Below are positions 42,878-51,906 of a DNA stretch of 64,000 bases, one piece after another (the stretch's first letter is position 1; each line of letters starts with the position of its first letter). This DNA is from Ectopseudomonas guguanensis (lineage in GTDB: Bacteria > Pseudomonadota > Gammaproteobacteria > Pseudomonadales > Pseudomonadaceae): positions 248,001 to 312,000 of the forward strand of contig NZ_FNJJ01000005.1 of assembly GCF_900104265.1 (NCBI RefSeq), given 5' to 3'. Made by a program: the position numbers and the translations under genes. The notes below the pieces were generated by a model. That model worked only from the letters and a program-made list of their open reading frames with translations. It was not told where the DNA came from and made no database searches.

Positions 42878-44632
42878 GTGGCACTGACCATTCTCGGCCT
42901 GTCCGGCGCCCTCAGTCACGATCCGTCCGCCGCGCTGTACATCGACGGCAAGCTGATCGCGGCAGTGGAAGAGGAGCGCTTCGTGCGCGACAAGCACGCG
43001 AAGAACCGCATGCCCTACGAATCGGCCAAGTTCTGCCTGGAACAAGCCGGGATCAAACCGTCGGACGTCGACGTGGTGGCGATTCCCTTCGCCCCCATCA
43101 GCATCTTCGAAAAGGCCCGCTGGCAGTACGCCAAGCGCTATGCCTACGCGCCGGATCGCGCCCTCGATGCGATCCTGTTCGGCAACCGCCGTTACAAGCG
43201 CTACAAGAAGCGTATCGAGTGGTGCCTGGTACAGCTGGGCTTCGACCTGAAGAAGGTCAAGATCGAGCCGGTCGAGCACCACCTGGCCCACGCCTCCAGC
43301 GCCTACCATTGCTCGGGCTTCAAGGAGAAGACCGCGATCCTCGGCATCGACGGCAAGGGCGAGTACGCCACCACCTTCTTCGGCTGGGGCGAGAACGGCA
43401 AGATCCACAAGATCAAGGAATTCTACGATCCGGATTCGCTCGGCGGCCTGTACGGCGCGATCACCGAGTACCTGGGCTTCGAGATGCTCGATGGCGAGTT
43501 CAAGGTCATGGGCATGGCGCCCTATGGGGACGCCGCCAAGTACGATTTCTCGCGTCTGGCCAAGTTCGAGAACGGCGAGCTGATCATCAATACCGAGTAC
43601 GCCAACGTCATCGGTTTCCGTCGCTACAAGGAGAACGGCAAGGGCTACTACTTCTCGCCCAAGCTGATCGAATGGCTGGGCCCGAAGCGCCAGGGCGACA
43701 TCGCCGACGATCCCTACATCCATTACGCGGCCAGCATGCAGGCGCTGTTCGAGAAGCTGGCGCTGCAGATGATGGAGTACTACCTCGGCGACATCCTCAA
43801 GGAAACCGGCAAGATCGCCTTCGCTGGCGGCTGCGCGCTGAACGTCAAGCTGAACCAGAAGATCATCGCCCGCGACGACGTCAAGGAGCTGTTCGTGCAG
43901 CCGGCCTCCGGCGATGCCGGCACCGCCGTCGGCGCCGCCGCCTATGTCTCGCACCAGCGCGGCGTACCGGTGGAGAAGATGGAGCACGTCTACCTCGGCC
44001 CCTCGTACAGCAACGAGGAAGTCATCGCCGCCTGCGCCAAGCACCCGAACAAGCCGGTGTTCAAGCGCATCGACAATACCCCCGAGCGCATCGCCAAAAT
44101 CATGGTCGACGGCAACCCGGTGGCCTGGTTCCAGGGCCGCATGGAGTTCGGCCCGCGCGCCCTCGGCGGCCGTTCCATCATCGGCTGCCCGAGCGTGCCG
44201 GGCGTGGCCGACCGCATCAACGAGCAGATCAAGTTCCGCGAGCGCTGGAGACCCTTCTGCCCGTCGATGCTCGACACCGTGGCGCCGAAGATGCTCAAGG
44301 TGGATCACCCGAGCCCCTTCATGACCTTCACCTTCGAGGTGAACGAGGAGTGGAAGGAGCGCGTCGGCGAAGTGGTGCACGAGGACGGCACCTCGCGCGC
44401 CCAGGTGCTGGAGCGCCAGTACAACCCGCGCTGGTACGACCTGATGCTGGAGCTGGAGAAGCTCACCGGCAACGGCGTGTCGCTGAACACCTCGCTCAAC
44501 CGCCGCGGCGAACCGATGATCTGCTCGCCGACCGATGCGCTGAACATGTTCTACGGCTCCGACCTGCAGTACCTGATCATGGAAGACATTCTCGTGGTCA
44601 AGGATGGCAAGGACTGGTATGACCACGTCTGA
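42878..44632 (+). CDS. wapO: LPS-core carbamoyltransferase WapO (NodU/CmcH family)
   Basis: This is a carbamoyltransferase of the NodU/CmcH family, 584 residues. In P. aeruginosa the equivalent (PA5005) puts a carbamoyl group on O-7 of heptose II. The N-terminal TsaD-like domain starts LGLSGALSHDPSAALY and has EHHLAHASSAYH (about 131-142) with the metal histidines. The C-terminal YrdC-like/carbamoyl domain has FQGRMEFGPRALGGRSI (about 414-430) and FRERWRPFCPS (about 448-458). Carbamoyl phosphate and ATP are used by the family. The start is GTG 42878 with AGAGG upstream. Its end overlaps wapH by 14 bases. Confidence 0.94.
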   Translation: MALTILGLSGALSHDPSAALYIDGKLIAAVEEERFVRDKHAKNRMPYESAKFCLEQAGIKPSDVDVVAIPFAPISIFEKARWQYAKRYAYAPDRALDAILFGNRRYKRYKKRIEWCLVQLGFDLKKVKIEPVEHHLAHASSAYHCSGFKEKTAILGIDGKGEYATTFFGWGENGKIHKIKEFYDPDSLGGLYGAITEYLGFEMLDGEFKVMGMAPYGDAAKYDFSRLAKFENGELIINTEYANVIGFRRYKENGKGYYFSPKLIEWLGPKRQGDIADDPYIHYAASMQALFEKLALQMMEYYLGDILKETGKIAFAGGCALNVKLNQKIIARDDVKELFVQPASGDAGTAVGAAAYVSHQRGVPVEKMEHVYLGPSYSNEEVIAACAKHPNKPVFKRIDNTPERIAKIMVDGNPVAWFQGRMEFGPRALGGRSIIGCPSVPGVADRINEQIKFRERWRPFCPSMLDTVAPKMLKVDHPSPFMTFTFEVNEEWKERVGEVVHEDGTSRAQVLERQYNPRWYDLMLELEKLTGNGVSLNTSLNRRGEPMICSPTDALNMFYGSDLQYLIMEDILVVKDGKDWYDHV

Positions 44633-45740
44633 GCAGACTCCTGGCCAAGGTGAACGCTGGGTTCTGCAGTTCTGCCACGGCTATGACGGCCCCTTTCTGG
44701 ATTGCGCGCGGCAATACGCCGTGCTGTTTCAGGGCACGCCCTACAAGGTCTGCACGGTTTACCTGACCGGCAAGCCGAGTGCCGAGGTCGAGCGCGGCTC
44801 GGCCTCGGACGAGGTCATTTTCCTCGACTACTCCAGCGCCCAGGTGCGCGGCCTCAAGCTGGCGGCGATCCGCGATTTCCGGCGGATCGCTGCTTCGCGC
44901 GACTTCGCCCTGTGCATCGCCCACCGCTTCAAGCCGATCTACGTCGCGCTGCTCGGCAGCAGCCTGCCGGTGATCGGCGTGCATCACGCCTTCGGTGACT
45001 ACAAGCGTCGTTCCCGACAGCTGTTCGCCAACTTCTTTCGCAAGCGCCTGGCGCTGCTCGGTGTGTCCAACGCTGTACGTGACGACATGCGCGCCTGCCT
45101 GCCCGGCTGGCCGGCCGAGCGTATCGAGACGCTGTACAACCGTATCGATGTCGAGGCCATACAGGCCGAGCAGGTATCCCGTGAGGTTGCGCGCGAGCAG
45201 CTGGGCTTGCCGCCGGATGCCTGGGTAGTCGGCAACGTCGGTCGTCTGCACCCGGACAAGGACCAGGCCACGCTGATCCGCGGCTTCGCTCTGGCGTTGC
45301 CGCAACTGCCGGCAGGCAGTCTGCTCGCGATCATGGGCAGCGGCCGCCTGGAGGTGCAGCTCAAGGCACTGGCGGTGGAGCTGGGCGTCAGCGAGGCGGT
45401 GCGTTTTCTCGGCCAGGTGCCGAATGGTCGTCGTTATTTCAAGGCGTTCGACCTGTTCGTGCTGACCTCCGACCATGAGCCGTTCGGCATGGTGCTGCTG
45501 GAAGCGATGGCAGCCGGGCTGCCGGTGCTGGCGACCGATTGTGGCGGTGCTCCCGAGGTGGTTGGCGAGCCGCAAGCGCTGTTTGCACTGGGTGACCATG
45601 CAATGTTGGCATCTCGCCTGTCGGCTCTACCGACCACCGAGCGCAAAGGTGCCGAGCACGCGGTGAAGGACTGTTTCACGGACGCAGGTGCCCATGCTCG
45701 TTTCTGGTCGCTGGGCCTGATGCCGTCGAGGAAGTCATGA
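44619..45740 (+). CDS. wapH: LPS-core GT4 glycosyltransferase WapH
   Basis: This GT4 transferase of 373 residues has GT-B motifs in the C-terminal half: VGNVGRLHPDKDQATLIRGF (about 203-222) and SDHEPFGMVLLEAMAAGLPVLATD (about 284-307), including the E-x7-E donor site. By position after wapO it matches P. aeruginosa PA5004 (WapH), thought to add a core glucose. The ATG at 44619 lies inside the wapO 3' end, overlapping by 14 bases; an earlier in-frame start at 44604 has no better ribosome site. The C-terminal 30 residues are polar and poorly typical. The stop overlaps the next ATG by four bases. Confidence 0.88.
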   Translation: MTTSEQTPGQGERWVLQFCHGYDGPFLDCARQYAVLFQGTPYKVCTVYLTGKPSAEVERGSASDEVIFLDYSSAQVRGLKLAAIRDFRRIAASRDFALCIAHRFKPIYVALLGSSLPVIGVHHAFGDYKRRSRQLFANFFRKRLALLGVSNAVRDDMRACLPGWPAERIETLYNRIDVEAIQAEQVSREVAREQLGLPPDAWVVGNVGRLHPDKDQATLIRGFALALPQLPAGSLLAIMGSGRLEVQLKALAVELGVSEAVRFLGQVPNGRRYFKAFDLFVLTSDHEPFGMVLLEAMAAGLPVLATDCGGAPEVVGEPQALFALGDHAMLASRLSALPTTERKGAEHAVKDCFTDAGAHARFWSLGLMPSRKS

Positions 45741-46795
45741 TGCCTGAGCGCGTATCCAGGCAACTGGTCTATCTGGTTTACGGCGGCAAGCCGGAATATC
45801 ACCAGGAGGCCAAGTACAGCATCCTCTCGGCCCTGTACCATGCGCAGGGCGCCTGCCCCCGAATTCTGCTCTACACCGACCAGCCTGGGCAGTTCCAGGG
45901 TTGGCCGGTCGATCTGATTGCGCTCGATGCCGATACCTTGAAGGCCTGGACAGGCCCGGCGAGCTATCTGCATCGCCGCAAGGCTGCTGCCATCCGCGAT
46001 GCATTGCAGTATGCCGAGCAAAGCATCTTCATCGATACGGATACCTTCTTTCTGGACTCGCCGGTGAGGCTCTTCGAGCGACTGGCAAAAGCGCCCTGGC
46101 TCGTCGATGAAGTCGAGGGTGTCTGGAAAGAATACAAGGGTGAGGTTCTGCATGATGTTCTGGCGCCCTATTTGGCAGAGCACCATGGCGTCGACCAGCA
46201 GATGTTGCTGATCAACTCCGGGGTCCTGGGTTTCCAGACCGATGCCTCGGGTTTGATGGATGAAACGCTGGCCCTGATCGACGTGATGCATCCGATGGTT
46301 CCCGAGATCCATATCATCGAGCAGTTCGCCGTTGGCGTCGCGGCCAGGCATCTGGGACGGCCTGCCGAGTCTCGCGGGGTGATCAAGCATTACTTCTCGG
46401 GCAAGAACTATTGGCGTCACCTGGTCGCTGCGTTCTTCCAGCGCCATGGCGAGGCGTTCTCGGCACATGCCATAGAGGCGGTGCGTGAGGTGCCCACCAC
46501 CAAGCCCAGGCCCGCCTGGTGGCACCGTCTGAACTTTCGTTTGCGCAGTCTGTTCCTGTCTTCGCGCTCCCGCTCCCATGCCAAGCTGGCTTACTACGCT
46601 GCGGTGATGCAGGCCGATCCCTATGCGCAGGCCTGCGGCCGTGGCTATGCGGAGGAGCTGCGGCGCAAGGCCATTCCTGCAGGCCAAAGCCTGGGTATGC
46701 AGACGTGGAGCAAGGTATTGAGCCGGTCGCAGAAGGAGCATCTGGCCAGGCTGCTGGGCGAGAGCGTTTCAGGGAGTTCTCGTGATCTTTCCTAG
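45737..46795 (+). CDS. Putative DTD-motif glycosyltransferase, copy A
   Basis: This 352-residue protein is not a standard family by eye but reads like a GT-A/GT8-type transferase. The N-terminal RQLVYLVYGGKPEY strand-turn and YTDQPGQF (about 46-53) come first, then the acidic SIFIDTDTFFLDSP (DTD at 100-102), expected to hold a metal and nucleotide-sugar. NSGVLGFQ (about 159-166) and KHYFSGKNYW (about 219-228) follow. A basic C-terminal half suggests membrane-surface docking. The start is ATG 45737 (a second ATG follows at once). It is clearly related to the minus-strand gene 50636-51685. Position says core or O-antigen assembly; the sugar is unknown. GC falls from here on. Confidence 0.75.
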   Translation: MMPERVSRQLVYLVYGGKPEYHQEAKYSILSALYHAQGACPRILLYTDQPGQFQGWPVDLIALDADTLKAWTGPASYLHRRKAAAIRDALQYAEQSIFIDTDTFFLDSPVRLFERLAKAPWLVDEVEGVWKEYKGEVLHDVLAPYLAEHHGVDQQMLLINSGVLGFQTDASGLMDETLALIDVMHPMVPEIHIIEQFAVGVAARHLGRPAESRGVIKHYFSGKNYWRHLVAAFFQRHGEAFSAHAIEAVREVPTTKPRPAWWHRLNFRLRSLFLSSRSRSHAKLAYYAAVMQADPYAQACGRGYAEELRRKAIPAGQSLGMQTWSKVLSRSQKEHLARLLGESVSGSSRDLS

Positions 46796-46816
46796 TCGTG
46801 TTTTCGAGGTGTTGCG

Positions 46817-47767
46817 GTGAACGTGCTTTTTCTGGTTCAGGCCGAGCAGCGAGCGATATTGGACCGGCTGTATGACGGCATTGCCGAGGCGTGCGACAGC
46901 TGTGACATACGCTGGCTGAGCAGTGACGAGCAGGCCAATCTGAAGCGTTACTTCCGCGAACACGTCGATGTGGCGAAGTACGACCGCATCCTGTTCTTCC
47001 TGCGCTTCAAGAAGGAAATGCGCCAATGGCGGTTCATTCGTACGCTGCCGAATCTGGTGATCCTCGAGCACGACGCCTATCAGAACTACATCCCCTGCAA
47101 GTACACGGGCAAGTTCAGCGCCCACTATCGCCGCATGCCCTGGGTACGCGTCATCAGTTCCGGTGCTGGTGTCAGCCAGCGCCTGCGTGAAGAGGGCTTC
47201 GATGCCTGCTTCGTCCCCAAGGGCTATGACCAGACCTTGCTGACCTGCTCGGATCGCGAGCGAGACATCGAGCTGGCGTTCGTCGGTAGCACCAAGAGCG
47301 TCGCCTATAGTGGTCGCAAGGCGCTGCTGGATGAATTGGGGCGCCACGAGAACCTGCTCGTCACCAAGACCAAATCGGGTGAGGAATACTGCGAGACCCT
47401 CAATCGCATCCGATTCTTCGTCAGTGCGGATGTGGGCATGGGCGAGTACATGATCAAGAACTTCGAGGCGATGGCCTGTGGTTGTGTGCTGCTTGCCTAC
47501 GACCATGGCGAGGTGGAGAACTCGGCGCTGGGCTTCGTCGACATGGAGAATCTGGTTCTGTACCGAACGGTGGCTCAGCTGAGAGAAAAGCTGGCGGTGC
47601 TGAGGGCCGATCCCGAGCGGGCTCTGCGTATTGCCCAGGCCGGGCGCCGCCTGGCCGAGGAGCAATATGGCTTCGATCGGATCGGGCACAAGATCGTCGA
47701 GGCGATGCGGCCAGCACTTCGCGTACCTGAGCGGCGCGCAGGCTGGCTGGCATGGTTGGGCCTTTGA
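46817..47767 (+). CDS. CgeB-type glycosyltransferase, Ssg-like
   Basis: This 316-residue protein starts at GTG 46817 behind GAGGT. It has a short N-terminal Rossmann part (NVLFLVQAEQR) and the C-terminal glycosyltransferase motif found in CgeB-like proteins: DVGMGEYMIKNFEAMACGCVLLAYDHGE (about 200-227). The E/F-E-A-M-A-C-G run is the donor-binding helix. Position between the core genes and wapR/waaL is like Ssg (PA5001) of P. aeruginosa, a transferase whose loss alters LPS and phage sensitivity, but I have not aligned them. The substrate is unknown. Confidence 0.78.
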   Translation: MNVLFLVQAEQRAILDRLYDGIAEACDSCDIRWLSSDEQANLKRYFREHVDVAKYDRILFFLRFKKEMRQWRFIRTLPNLVILEHDAYQNYIPCKYTGKFSAHYRRMPWVRVISSGAGVSQRLREEGFDACFVPKGYDQTLLTCSDRERDIELAFVGSTKSVAYSGRKALLDELGRHENLLVTKTKSGEEYCETLNRIRFFVSADVGMGEYMIKNFEAMACGCVLLAYDHGEVENSALGFVDMENLVLYRTVAQLREKLAVLRADPERALRIAQAGRRLAEEQYGFDRIGHKIVEAMRPALRVPERRAGWLAWLGL

Positions 47768-47860
47768 ATAGCAATGCCGATGGCATTGTCCTTGCGCTTT
47801 CCACCGGGCGAATGATGGGCGGTGGGGCGGTCTTTTCGAGAAGAATCCGAGGGAAAGCAA

Positions 47861-48763
47861 TTGAGTGAATTAGCGGCAGTCGGCAACAGTGCAGAGCAGG
47901 GTTCGCCGCTCGTTTCGGTGATCATCGCCTCGTACAACCATGCTGACTACATCGAGGCCAGCATCAGAAGCGTGATGGGACAGACCTACACCAACTTCGA
48001 GCTGTTGGTCATCGACGATGGGTCCAAGGATGACAGTGTCGAGCGAATCTCGCGCCTGCAAGTTGAGTATGGCTTCGATTTCCAGGTGCAGCAGAACTGT
48101 GGGCTGAGCCGAACCCTGAATAGTGCCATTGCAAGAAGCCGTGGAAGCCTCATCGTCCCCTTTGGTTCTGACGACATCATGCGGCCCCAGCGCCTGGCCG
48201 TGCAGGTGGCGTATCTGCAGGACAAGCCGGAAGTCGGTATTTGCTCGGCCAATATCGACATGATCGACGCGAAGGGTGACTTGTTACCGGAGAAAGAGCA
48301 GAAACAGCGTCATCTGCCGTTCCGACGCCTGGATTTCGACGACCTTTTCCTCGATCGCAAGCCCGGCCCACAAGCGGCCACGCTGATGTTCAGGCGCGAG
48401 GCGCTGGAAGCGGTTGGCGGCTTCAATCCCGAAATTCGTCTGGAAGACGTTTACATTTGTCTGAGCATCCTCAAGGCGGGCTATTTCATCGATATCCTGC
48501 CCGAGGTGCTGGCGGATTATCGCAAGCATGAGCACAACACCTACAAGCACTTGCGCTTCATGGTGGAAAACATGCTGAAGACCTATGCGCTGTTTGCAGA
48601 TCATCCCGCCTATGTGCGCGTGCGGTTGAAGTACATCACTTCCATGTTTCTCAAGTCCTCCAGCCGTGACAAGACGCTGGCGCGTGAACTACTGAGCGAA
48701 TTGCCGCTGCGCAGCTGGAACGCGAAAGTCATTCGCGGTATCTGGCGTATGTGGTTCTCGTGA
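47861..48763 (+). CDS. wapR: GT2 glycosyltransferase, WapR-like rhamnosyltransferase
   Basis: A GT2 transferase: VSVIIASYNHADYIEASI (about 19-36) opens the fold, VIDDGSKDDS (about 53-62) holds the first Asp motif and PFGSDDIMRP (about 102-111) the DXD metal site. LEDVYICLSIL (about 202-212) supplies the ED base motif. By position before waaL it matches P. aeruginosa PA5000 (WapR), which adds the 1,3-linked rhamnose that accepts O-antigen. The TTG at 47861 has GAGGGAA seven bases upstream and gives 300 residues, the expected size. A GTG at 47822 would add 13 residues with a poor ribosome site. Composition is noticeably less GC-rich. Confidence 0.8.
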   Translation: MSELAAVGNSAEQGSPLVSVIIASYNHADYIEASIRSVMGQTYTNFELLVIDDGSKDDSVERISRLQVEYGFDFQVQQNCGLSRTLNSAIARSRGSLIVPFGSDDIMRPQRLAVQVAYLQDKPEVGICSANIDMIDAKGDLLPEKEQKQRHLPFRRLDFDDLFLDRKPGPQAATLMFRREALEAVGGFNPEIRLEDVYICLSILKAGYFIDILPEVLADYRKHEHNTYKHLRFMVENMLKTYALFADHPAYVRVRLKYITSMFLKSSSRDKTLARELLSELPLRSWNAKVIRGIWRMWFS

Positions 48764-48803
48764 ACTTGACGTCTTAAGCCGGTTGGGCTGATTGAATATA
48801 AGT

Positions 48804-49982
48804 ATGCTGCGTGATCGACTGTTTAAGGGCTATGTATCCAGTTGGATGCCGGTTGCCCTGTTCCTGCTGTTGACGGGGATGTTCTGGATCGGCGATCGCT
48901 CGCTCTATCACAAGCTCTACTACATCATGGGCGCTGTACCGACGCTCATCGTTGTTTGCCTGTGCTGGCGACGTTTTTCCTTTTTGCGGGAAGAGCCGCT
49001 TTTCCTGCTGTTCATCGTTTTTTCGTTTTACGTGATGCTATCGCTGGCCTGGTCACCCGGAGCAGCCGATTATTCGAAGCTAAAGCACCCGCTCTACATC
49101 GGTATGTTGATCGTGGCCGTGGCCGCTGTGGGGGAGCACGATATGCGCCGCCTCGTGCAGGCCCTTGGGTTGGCGGGCGGTGTGGCGGCATTGGCCGCGC
49201 TGGCGAGCAGTGTTGCCCATGTCGCAGCAGGGCAGCAGGCTCGCTTCGAAGGCTTCGGCGCCTTGTACAACCCGTTGCTCACATCGCACGTCTATGGATT
49301 CTTCGCCGCTCTCTGGCTCGGAGCGCTTCTGAGTTCTTCGCGGCTGCGGCCGCTGAAACTCATGATGCTCGTTATCCTGGTGTTCCTGCTGTTCCAGACG
49401 GGGTCTCGTACACCCTTCCTGGCTCTGGGCTTCTGCTTCGTCTGGCTCTTGGTTCTGGTTGCCGATCGCCGCATCGTCTGGCTTGCAACGGCTCTGGGGA
49501 TAATCGCTGCGGCGGGCCTATGGCTTTTTGGTGCGAATTTAGTTGAGAGAGGGCTCTCCTATCGGCCATTCATCTGGGTCGAGACGTGGCGCCAGATCAT
49601 GCCGGCATTGTGGTTCGGGCATGGCTACGACGCGGACATCGATATCGTGTTGACGGATGTAAATGTCCTGCTCGCTGATCCGCATAACCTGACCCTTGCG
49701 GTGGTTTATCAGACCGGCCTGATTGGCGGCGCGCTGTGGCTGGCGATCTATGCCTATGGTTTTTTCGGCGCATGGCGCTTGCGCAGCTCCGGCCTGGTGC
49801 TCATCAGTTCCACGCTTCTGGTGTATGGCTTCATGGCGGGCATGACCGAGGGAGGCTCGTTCATGTCCAGGCCCAAGGAGCACTGGTTCCTCGTCTGGAT
49901 TCCCATAGCCATTCACCTCGCGGTGTTGCGCAAGATCAAAAGATCACGGGCGCCTGGTGCACCCATCTCGGCTGCTGCCTAA
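48804..49982 (+). CDS. waaL: O-antigen ligase WaaL
   Basis: WaaL joins O-antigen from undecaprenyl diphosphate to the lipid A-core on the periplasmic face. The 392-residue protein has 11-12 hydrophobic segments, a SRTPFLAL motif (about 197-204) and a large periplasmic loop. The conserved His sits in ADPHNLTLAVVYQTGLIGG (about 288-306). Arg in SYRPFIW (about 247-253) is the other family residue. ATG 48804 is used here; a TTG at 48792 would add four residues, and neither has a strong ribosome site. It ends in a four-base overlap with the convergent 49979 gene. Confidence 0.85.
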   Translation: MLRDRLFKGYVSSWMPVALFLLLTGMFWIGDRSLYHKLYYIMGAVPTLIVVCLCWRRFSFLREEPLFLLFIVFSFYVMLSLAWSPGAADYSKLKHPLYIGMLIVAVAAVGEHDMRRLVQALGLAGGVAALAALASSVAHVAAGQQARFEGFGALYNPLLTSHVYGFFAALWLGALLSSSRLRPLKLMMLVILVFLLFQTGSRTPFLALGFCFVWLLVLVADRRIVWLATALGIIAAAGLWLFGANLVERGLSYRPFIWVETWRQIMPALWFGHGYDADIDIVLTDVNVLLADPHNLTLAVVYQTGLIGGALWLAIYAYGFFGAWRLRSSGLVLISSTLLVYGFMAGMTEGGSFMSRPKEHWFLVWIPIAIHLAVLRKIKRSRAPGAPISAAA

Positions 49983-50593
49983 CGCGCGAGCACCCTTGTG
50001 CAGAGTTTCTCGAACGGGAACTCTGCCATGAGGTCGTTGTGTTTGAGATAGCGTTCGAAATGAGCCAGGTTTCGGCTGGCCTTGTTGCGTGACAGCGCAC
50101 GCGACTGGAAGGTCAGATCAGCTATGTCGATGAGCCCCAACTGCTCATCCTCCGTCAGCACGATGTTGCCCAGGTGCATCGAGCGGAAGTAGATGCCTTT
50201 GCGGTGCAGGGTCCTGAACAGTGCCACCAGTTGTTCGAGCAGTGCGTCCGACAACTGACGATCTCGCTCGTAGACTGACTTGAGTGTGGTGCCGGCCAGT
50301 GCCTGATAGCGGACGGCCGTCCATCCTGCCTTTGGCAGCTTGAACAGCTGCAACGGGGTGATCGTGGGGATACCCAATTCTTTGAGCCGCACCGCATTGC
50401 GCCAGAAACGTACCGAGTAGGGCGTGAGCAATGCCGAGGAGAGCAGGCGCTTACGCCTGAACAACTTCAGGTAGTCGCCATTCTCGAATTGGTAGACCTT
50501 GGGCCCGTAGCTGTCTTCCTCGATGCTACGGGCATTGGCTACCAATTGGTCAAAAGCGGCCGGCGACAGGGTTTGGGCGATGGGTGTGATCAT
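49979..50593 (-). CDS. InaA-like kinase-fold protein lacking the catalytic Asp (PA4998-like)
   Basis: This 204-residue protein has the fold marks of an LPS-kinase: YLKLFRRKR (about 41-49) with the ATP Lys and LIDIADL (about 153-159) with the metal-binding Asp. The catalytic loop reads IYFRSMHLGNIVL (about 134-146). The expected His and Asp of HxD are Phe and Ser, while the distal Asn is kept. It may be a pseudokinase or use another chemistry. It lies on the opposite strand to the LPS operon, its stop overlaps the waaL stop, and it follows the DTD transferase (50636) by 42 bases. The position resembles P. aeruginosa PA4998. Confidence 0.83.
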   Translation of the reverse strand: MITPIAQTLSPAAFDQLVANARSIEEDSYGPKVYQFENGDYLKLFRRKRLLSSALLTPYSVRFWRNAVRLKELGIPTITPLQLFKLPKAGWTAVRYQALAGTTLKSVYERDRQLSDALLEQLVALFRTLHRKGIYFRSMHLGNIVLTEDEQLGLIDIADLTFQSRALSRNKASRNLAHFERYLKHNDLMAEFPFEKLCTRVLAR

Positions 50594-50635
50594 ATCGGGC
50601 GGTAGGGGATTTCGACTGTTGCACGCGGTGGCCCC

Positions 50636-51685
50636 TCAGAGGGTGTCGCCTTCGGCACGCAGCGTGCCAAGGTGTCGAGCGAGGTCCTGATGGAACGAGC
50701 CTGCGAGGGTACGCAAAACCGGATGGTTCAGCCACAGGTTTAACGTATCCATGTTGAGCCGCGCCACCATCCTGCGCTCGGCGTTCTCCAGCGCCTTTTC
50801 CCACCACACCGTGGCACACGCACGGTCGAACTCGTTCGAGTAGCGGTAGCAGCCATAGAGCGATTCGCGTGTGAACTGACGCTGCTCCCTGGGTACCGCG
50901 AGCGTTGCGATCTTTTGCAGGGTCCGCAAGGGCTGAGGTGGGCGAGGCAAGTGGACGCTGACATTGCGCAGATCACGGAGCGCCAACTCGCTCGTGGGGG
51001 TCTCGCGATGCTTGTGGTGCCACGCCAGGACCTTGGCCCTGAAATGGGCCTTGCGGCTCCAGTAATGATGCAGAAGGTCCGGGCATTCCCGTAGTGCGAG
51101 TCGCTTGTGGGCTGCCAGGGCGAGACATATCTCTTCGAAGGTATAAACGCCCGTCGCCGCGGAATGATACTCGTCCATGAAGGTGATGGAGCGTTCCAGG
51201 AGGCTGCTGTCAGCCGCATGCAGGCCAATGACCCCCGAGTTTGTCTGGCGCATCGACGAATCCAGCAGGCCGCTGCTTTCAAGTGCCGCCAGGAATGTCG
51301 CGCAGTGACCGACGTCGACGAATCTCGAGCCTATGGCGTTGCACAGCAGATGACCTGGCTGAATGCGCCCGAACAGCTTTGCTGGTGACTCGTGAAAGAA
51401 GGTATCGGTGTCCACCAGGGCCGCGACTTCATGTTCACGCAGCACTTCTTGCAGGGCTGCATGCTTGATGCGGAAGTGGTAACCGTGCGGTCCCCGCCAT
51501 TGCGGCGAGATCTCACGGGTCGTTACCGGCAAGCCTGCATAGAGAGCCGGAGCATCGGTAAACACCTGTATATCCCAGTCGCGCTGCGTGCATCGTGCGA
51601 GCGCCGAGGCAATGCTGAAGATTGCTTCGAACTGATAGATCTCAGCCCCAAAGGCCAGGTAGACGAGTTGTGGGCGCTTATTCAT
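50636..51685 (-). CDS. Putative DTD-motif glycosyltransferase, copy B
   Basis: The 349-residue protein shares its plan with the 45737 gene. PQLVYLAFGAE opens it, VFTDAPALYAG (about 41-51) follows, then ALVDTDTFFHESPAKLF (DTD at 92-94) and NSGVIGLH (about 148-155). This suggests a GT-A transferase with a DXD metal site. The two are diverged, so duplication is old or they came from different sources. It begins divergently from msbA over about 270 bases and precedes the kinase-fold gene on the same strand, which together look like a two-gene unit. The sugar and acceptor are unknown. Confidence 0.75.
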   Translation of the reverse strand: MNKRPQLVYLAFGAEIYQFEAIFSIASALARCTQRDWDIQVFTDAPALYAGLPVTTREISPQWRGPHGYHFRIKHAALQEVLREHEVAALVDTDTFFHESPAKLFGRIQPGHLLCNAIGSRFVDVGHCATFLAALESSGLLDSSMRQTNSGVIGLHAADSSLLERSITFMDEYHSAATGVYTFEEICLALAAHKRLALRECPDLLHHYWSRKAHFRAKVLAWHHKHRETPTSELALRDLRNVSVHLPRPPQPLRTLQKIATLAVPREQRQFTRESLYGCYRYSNEFDRACATVWWEKALENAERRMVARLNMDTLNLWLNHPVLRTLAGSFHQDLARHLGTLRAEGDTL

Positions 51686-51906
51686 GTGTTTCGTGATCAG
51701 TTCGCAGTGGGGCGGATTTCAAGTGCAGGGCGTCGATTCCCGTGAGCCTGGGAGCAGTAGCGCCGTGGGTGGCGTGCCTGATCATCATTGGCAGGGGGAT
51801 CTTACACGCGAGTGATGTCATTCGGTTACTCCCGCAGGTACTTATGTCCGATCTGGCCTGAATGAGAAACTTCAGGGTGCGCCGTGGATCATTACGCCTG
51901 AGGGGC

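Noticed and set aside
47822..47860. GTG 47822 as wapR start
   Set aside because: It has no ribosome site and adds a non-family tail. TTG 47861 has GAGGGAA at the right distance, so it was preferred, with some doubt.
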